From Watersipora subatra (taxonomy: Eukaryota > Bryozoa > Gymnolaemata > Cheilostomatida > Watersiporidae), in NCBI RefSeq assembly GCF_963576615.1, contig NC_088708.1:54051196-54115195 (forward strand): a stretch of 64,000 nucleotides of DNA. Direction: 5' to 3'. Both the position numbers and the translations under genes were made by a program. This document shows, in pieces, positions 59,422-64,000 of this stretch. The number at the start of each line of letters is the position of its first letter. Positions within the stretch are counted from its first letter, which is position 1. The notes beneath the pieces were generated by a model. It did not search any database. It saw nothing but the letters and a program-made list of their open reading frames with translations, and had not been told where the DNA came from.

Positions 59422-59622
59422 TTAAACTTTACATTAGAAGCATTTAATTTGAAACAAGCCATTTGTGCTTTTGATTTATATTATAGTTTGTATATGTACA
59501 TGTATCTACTAATAAATAAGTAAATATATGGACTTGTGACAGTGCTCTGATAACTTGAACGCTCTGATAATTCGAACACTTTTGCTCGGTCCCTTGAAGT
59601 TCGAGTTATCCATGTTTGACTG

Positions 59623-60070
59623 TACTTTGAAATTAGTTACTGTCTAAAGTCATGGGAAAATACTCTATATTGTTATTTAAAATATATATTATATCACAAA
59701 AACGTCTAAAAATAGACATAATCTTTAATAAACCACCATTGACTTCATCTCGGTCCCTGTTTGTTCAGCTGTTTGTGTTGCCTGTTGATAAACTTTACCA
59801 ATATAAAATTCTCTTGATAGCTAAGTCAAAATTTTATTCAAGTGATGACAAAACCAAAAAAGGTTCACACTACAACACCAGATTTTTAAAAACTAATCTA
59901 CCTATACCATTATTTTTATAGTGCTTTAGGTCAAAAAACAATCGAACAATAAAAGCTCGAATATATATACCCAACCACATTTGGTAGTTACCTATACGAA
60001 AACGCCACGTGCTACAAGCCCTATATAGTATCACTTCGGGTTTCAGAATGCTCCCAAAAGATCTAACATG
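59623..60070 (+). pseudogene. LINE C-terminal tail after the insertion
   Basis: It resumes directly after the TA and reads through 59652-59921 (QLFVLPVDKLYQYKILLIAK, then HYNTRFLKTNLPIP). The H-Y-N-T-R box is the conserved tail motif of Jockey/CR1-type reverse transcriptase proteins. It fades near 60070; no poly(A) tail or tandem 3' end was identified. Confidence 0.65.
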
Positions 60071-60267
60071 ATTAGTACTCAAATATACGTAAGTTAATGT
60101 ATTTTAAGCTGCAACTATTCCCGGAGCAAAACAGTAAATCAGTTCACGGAAGCCACAAGAAAGTTCGTCTAAGTTTTAAAACGGCAGAAACAGTAAAAAT
60201 CAATAAAGTGTCTAATACCTTTTAAATGTATCACTTCAGTATATATGTTACAGATAAACAGACTTAC

Positions 60268-60372
60268 CATTAGAGAAACTATGCTGCAAGTCAGTGCAAC
60301 AAAGGCAATTACCGCACCAGCGCCCAGTATGCAGACGCGGAGTTTGCAATCTAAAAGATAACGCAGCGACAT
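60268..60372 (-). CDS. First coding exon of a membrane protein, gene unknown
   Basis: From ATG 60372 on the - strand, 35 codons run to a strong donor (CTAATG|GTAAGTC), phase 0. The peptide begins MSLRYLLDCKLRVC, then a hydrophobic stretch (ILGAGAVIAFVALTCSIVSL) of about 20 residues. This fits a signal anchor or first transmembrane helix of a type II protein such as a Golgi enzyme. Upstream (60373-60480) is GC- and CpG-rich for this window (GTCGCGGCGGAAG on +), fitting a promoter. Later exons must lie below 60268, so the LINE and its insertions would sit in intron 1. The candidate exons at 54.7 and 51.9-52.9 kb could belong to it, but linking exons are missing. Confidence 0.5.
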
Positions 60373-61496
60373 GTCGCGGCGGAAGTAATCATTTCGGCCG
60401 GTTTTTTTGACAGCGAATCACAAACTATTCGTAGCGCTTATCGCTTTTCCAATTGAACTTCGACCAACACCACCAGGTCTCGTATTGAGCGCTTTGTAAA
60501 TTAACCTGTTATACCCAGCCTTGATGTATAAGTCGCCAAACCTGAGTAAGTTCACATGACTTAGAGCGTAATCCTAAAATAAGTTTGTAGCATAACGTTG
60601 TCTGTATCATTTGTATCTACTGTATAAAAATTGAGGCTACTATTTAGATCTGTCCAAGCGTCCACGAAAATGAATAAAGCAAAATGTAAGTGACGAACAC
60701 TTCACTACATCCAAGGGTTATGTACTAACATAATCTAATAATTGTCACACTTTTATATTACCAAGTTTTATTTCGTATAATAGGAAAATATGGAAATCTT
60801 TTTTATGTATTATCTATCGATATTAAATTAATCTAGATTGCGAAAGGCTAAAATTATATCTGACGAGTGCGAGTGCGACTGTCTCAGCCATATTTACGTT
60901 TACATAACCGATTTTGATATCTTGCATCATTTTGTCAACGTTTAAAAGTAGTCACACGTTGATCTATAGTAAACCAGATAAATCTTTTCATACTATTTTT
61001 CAACAGCTATGCCTTGAAACGTCACATCATTCTCACTCCAGAGGCATTGAACTATCATACATTAGAAAAATTAACAAGAAAAAGTGTAGTTTGATTAATT
61101 AGTACAAACAATGTAACTAGCATGCACAAAAAATCGCAAAAAGGTTATAAGAGTTTGATGCTATAATAATGGAGTTATATTCCACTGTCACCCTGTGATT
61201 GATCTTAAATTGATCTTATATCCCTCTTTCTAAGCGGGTAACCATCTGAACTAAATGATCCGTACAAGCACTTTTTGGGAAAACTGAATACAGTGGCTAA
61301 AGTAAACATACGACTTGAAAGCTTATAAAGTAAGTATACAACCTGAACAAATAGTAGTAAAGTAAATAGTAAAATGAGAGTTTTAGTTAAGGTTGTGTTA
61401 ATTGCTATCCTCGAGTATTAAGAATCGGCTATCTTTGACGAAAGTTAAGTGGTAGGTAGCATGTAGCATTAATTGTCTTTAGAATGCGTGTCCATA
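60373..61496. other. Probable promoter, then non-coding DNA up to the gypsy remnant
   Basis: 60373-60500 is a GC-richer island beside the exon above. 60500-61496 is AT-rich without a gene. The 3' LTR of the gypsy element should lie in 60900-61490, but only one copy could be in the window and I cannot define its ends. A purine-rich stretch on the - strand near 61220-61235 (AGAAAGAGGGA) could be a polypurine tract. Confidence 0.3.
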
Positions 61497-61928
61497 TTAA
61501 TAGAGCTGGTAATCCTCTAGTCTTTTAGGTATTCTTCGCTCTCTAGCTAGAACATAACCCCTACCTGATCTAGGATAACTGGCGGAGTGAGTTAGATCCG
61601 AACTCGTGCCTTCTGGGCTATCCAGATTAGGTGCCTGCAATCCTGAAGAGTCGGCCTCAATGTTAATCATAGGACCTGGCACCTCTGTACTCTCAGGACC
61701 CGGCGGCGAAGCTTTAGGTGATGGCACCTCGGGGCCCTTTTCCCGGACAGACACCAGAGCACTCCTGTTTCTTCTGATTGTTCCCTTAGCAGTCTGCACA
61801 TTGTAAGAACGTGAAGGAATGTTACATAGTACTGTGCTTTCCCGTTTCATGTCCCTAACATAAACTGGTGAGCCAGGCTTGAGTTCCAGTAACTGGTGTG
61901 CTCTGTGTCTTTTGTTGTAGTTCATCAT
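61497..61928 (-). pseudogene. Gypsy integrase C-terminal tail
   Basis: Resumes in another frame with MMNYNKRHRAHQLLELKPGS, VYVRDM and SYNVQTAKGTIRRNR, the GPF/Y-like C-terminal module of gypsy integrases. A Pro/Ser/Glu-rich tail follows and ends at TAA 61497. The + strand frame at 61606-61806 is its shadow. Confidence 0.8.
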
Positions 61929-62044
61929 GGTCCTTTCTCTTATTTCCTTTCTATGTTTACTATTGATTCAGTGCCCCTCTGCAGAAAACATTGAGCGGGA
62001 AAGATCGGCAGAGTAGTTCTGAGAAGTCTGCCCATCAAGAGCTC

Positions 62045-62966
62045 CTATGGAGTCAAGCCATTCTCTAAGGGTGTAGCTTTGTAGATCATTAAGCTCAGAT
62101 AGGGATCTGCTGATTTCATCCACATCCTCTTCACAGTGTCAACAGCTCTCTCAGTTTCTCCGTTTGACTTGGGATAGCGAGGAGAGCTAGTAATATGCTG
62201 AAAGTCGTAAAAACGAGAGAACTCATAAAATTCTTTTGAGCTAAACTGGGGACCATTATCAGATATCATGACTTGTGGAATGTCATGCACTGAAAAGATA
62301 GCCTCAAGTTTGTCTATGACAGTAAGAGTTCCCATTGAGTCCAATCGTCCGACCTCTATATAGCGACTATAATAGTCCACAACCAGTAGATATTGTTGTT
62401 TCTTAAACTTAACTGTCTGCTCCAAGTCTTGACCAAGCACTGTCAGGAAACGTTGAAAGACTGAGAGGCTCAACAGAAGTAGGTGAGTTGATCTTGCATT
62501 GGCAGCAGCTTTGTACCATTTCTTTTATCTGAGCTGACATTCTTGGCCACCAAACAGATCTCCTGTCTCTTCGTAGAAATTTTGTAATGCCCTGGTGAAT
62601 CTGATCCAAAACCTCTAGCCACATCTCATTGGGAATAACAATCCGTTGATTATATAACAGTAAGCCATCAACCTCCATGAAGTGTTCCTTCTCGTCCCAG
62701 TACGGGTGTAATGCGGTGTTGGCGTCTGTCTTGTAAGTGGACCATCCTAGTCTTACTGACTTCAGAACCTCTTGACAGATAGTGTCAATACGCTGTGCTT
62801 CTTTGATCTTGCTAGTCTGTGGATCTTCAATTACTATAGGTGTAGTACAGATATTCCTTTCTGGGACAAAAGCAAGATCTACAACAGAAGATTCCTCAAC
62901 AGGTGCCCTAGATAGAGCGTCAGAGAGGGGATTCTGATTGCCTCGAACATGCTCAACTTTGGGAGC
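62045..62966 (-). pseudogene. Gypsy connection domain and integrase, broken
   Basis: From 62966 one frame is open to 62409: VEHVRGNQNPLSDALSRAP (end of RNase H), a linker, then the zinc-binding head with IHQGITKFLRR, WWPRM and SCCQCK. A frame shift near 62440-62470 leads to the integrase core at 62473-62045: VVDYYSRYIEV (first Asp), ISDNGPQFSS (second Asp) and SNGETERAV (Glu), a complete D-D-E set. A TAG follows LENGLTP at 62045. Confidence 0.85.
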
Positions 62967-63998
62967 TTATCGCATCACTCTGAGACACATTCTCAAAACT
63001 CTGGCTGGCACCCGATCCAGGTTTTTCACCTTCATAAGTGAAGGTGAATCTAACCTGATCTAACTTGTCACAAGCCCAAGCCATCGCGAGAGCCTTCTTT
63101 TCAATTACTGCATACTTTCTTTTGACATCAGTCAGAGATCTAGATGCATAATAAACTGGCCTCCTTGTTCCATCCTTTTGAGTCTGGAACATGGTGGCCC
63201 CGATTCCGTAATGGCTAGCATCAGCAGGTACAATGGTTTGTACTGAACAGTCATAATGAGACATGACTGCTGTTGAGGTGAGGACCTTTTTAATTTTCTG
63301 GAAAGCCTCTTCTTGTGGGAGTCCCCAGACCCATGTCTTGCTCTCTTTCAACGATTCCCTCATTGGTGCATTCATTGATGAAAGATGAGGTAAAAAGCGA
63401 GCTAGCTGATTGAGTATTCCATGTAATTTTCTTAGCTCAGTCTTGTTAGTCGGTGCTGGATATTCTTGTATGGCCTTTATTTTAGCAGGATCTGCGCTCA
63501 CTCCTCCAGCGTCGATTATGTGACTAAGAAACTTTACATAAGTCTTGCCGATGTCACATTTTGTTTCATTGAGGGTGAGCCTTGCGTGTTCCAGCCTAGC
63601 TAACACCAAGCGCAGATTTCTGTCATGACTCTTGGCATCAGCACCATGAACTAAGATGTCATCCATGTGACATATAACATTATCTATGCCTGTTGGTAAC
63701 CCTGACATATCTCGTGAGAATATTTCAGGAGCACTGGAAATTCCAAAAGCTAATCTGTTATAACAGTACTGGCCGAGCGGTGTCAAAACGTTGTGAGCTT
63801 TCTGGAGCTTTCATCTAGATGTATCTGCCAAAACCCACTGTTGGCATCAAGTTTTGAGAATACTTTGCTGTTCCCTAAGAGAGCTACGCTATCATAAACT
63901 ACTGGCATAGGAAATATTTCTCTTCTAACAGCTCTGTTTTGGCCAGTTGGGTCCACACAGATTCGTACTTTGCCTGAAGGTTTTAAAACTGGTATCAT
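62953..63998 (-). pseudogene. Gypsy reverse transcriptase and RNase H, frame-shifted
   Basis: 63998-63783 has the fingers/palm start (CVDPTGQNRAV, FSKLDANSGFWQIHL). A one-base frame change near 63785 shifts to 63786-62953, which has NRLAFGISSAPEIF, the catalytic-box region VICHMDDILVHG (His in the place of the usual Tyr before M-D-D), then the RNase H start (ADASHYGIGATMF, VYYASRSLT). The second half of RNase H is shortened, and after a further frame change a TAA sits at 62969-62967. Confidence 0.85.
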
Positions 63999-64000
63999 GC

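Larger units (their letters stand above)
58490..59622. mobile_element. TA-flanked pogo/Tigger-like non-autonomous element
   Basis: Left end CAGTCAAACATGGATAACTC and right end inverted CAGTCAAACATGGATAACTC match exactly over 20 bases. TA lies on both sides (58488, 59623). CAGTCAAAC-type ends with TA targets are typical of pogo/Tigger elements. Inner repeats of TTCGAAC and AACTCGAAC occur at both ends. It contains three younger or captured pieces: a 131-bp hAT MITE, a partial family A foldback (59237-59421) and a family M end fragment (59140-59170). No transposase is visible. Confidence 0.85.
55071..60070 (+). mobile_element. Decayed non-LTR retrotransposon (LINE), split by two insertions
   Basis: Pieces in order on +: an ORF1-like part with a coiled coil (55071-55310, KLDLIIKRLDSFDLRLRNL) and a second domain reading LVITQIPYRSEVNW in another frame; the endonuclease start (VDIVCLTETF near 55970, then GGGVGAYVHG); a TTAA element at 56324-57184; the rest of the endonuclease (IDSCIDHICVN and SDYLATF); and reverse transcriptase with LGIFLDFSKA and the CGVPQGSILSPTLF signature near 58000. 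A TA-flanked element follows at 58490-59622. The C-terminal tail has SHYNTRFLKTNLPIP (59652-59921). Many stops and frame changes, including loss of the F/Y-x-D-D box region, make it dead. The domain plan fits the Jockey/CR1 group of LINEs. Confidence 0.8.
61497..64000 (-). mobile_element. Decayed Ty3/gypsy LTR retrotransposon, 3' part of pol
   Basis: On the - strand, from the window edge inward: reverse transcriptase, RNase H, integrase with zinc-binding head and D-D-E core, then a C-terminal tail. This order (RT-RNaseH-IN) defines Ty3/gypsy. Gag, protease and the 5' LTR would lie beyond 64000. It has several frame shifts and stop codons, so it is an inactive copy, described as it stands. Confidence 0.9.

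Overview
The window looks like AT-rich nuclear DNA from an animal, probably an invertebrate. Genes are split by many introns, repeats are dense and nested, and two conserved animal genes sit in one gene island. I cannot fix the species. A lophotrochozoan such as a bryozoan or mollusc is a guess from overall character, not a sequence result.

The secure part is 40.7-49.8 kb. THOC3, the WD40 subunit of the THO/TREX mRNA-export complex, lies on the + strand with six exons (340 residues). GPx4, the phospholipid hydroperoxide glutathione peroxidase, lies on the - strand with six exons (171 residues). The GPx4 frame holds an in-frame TGA at codon 44, exactly where this family has selenocysteine, and its 3' UTR holds a possible SECIS element. 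The two genes converge, and their poly(A) signals are only 22 bp apart. THOC3 may share a bidirectional promoter with an unidentified - strand first exon at 40.7 kb.

1-40 kb is mostly intron or intergenic DNA. Three - strand exons (30.4, 14.7 and 12.4 kb) are compatible in phase and encode parts of an immunoglobulin V-like domain. The 14.7 kb exon carries the most unusual structure of the window: a 73-bp satellite of about 18 units, each of which repeats the 3' splice site and 5' edge of that exon. The array is itself interrupted by a 1.4-kb transposon that carries another transposon. Other contents are foldback and terminal-inverted-repeat elements of several families, minisatellites and tRNA-headed SINE-like pieces. 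One TTAA-target element lies beside a tandem duplicate that preserves its empty insertion site.

50-60.4 kb holds candidate - strand exons of one or more unrecognised genes, including a clean first exon with a membrane segment at 60.3 kb. A decayed non-LTR retrotransposon (55.1-60.1 kb) is split by two younger DNA-transposon insertions. 61.5-64 kb is the 3' part of a decayed Ty3/gypsy polyprotein on the - strand that runs off the window edge.

Exon borders were read by eye from splice sites, phase and family knowledge. Most other open frames are short and show no family signature.
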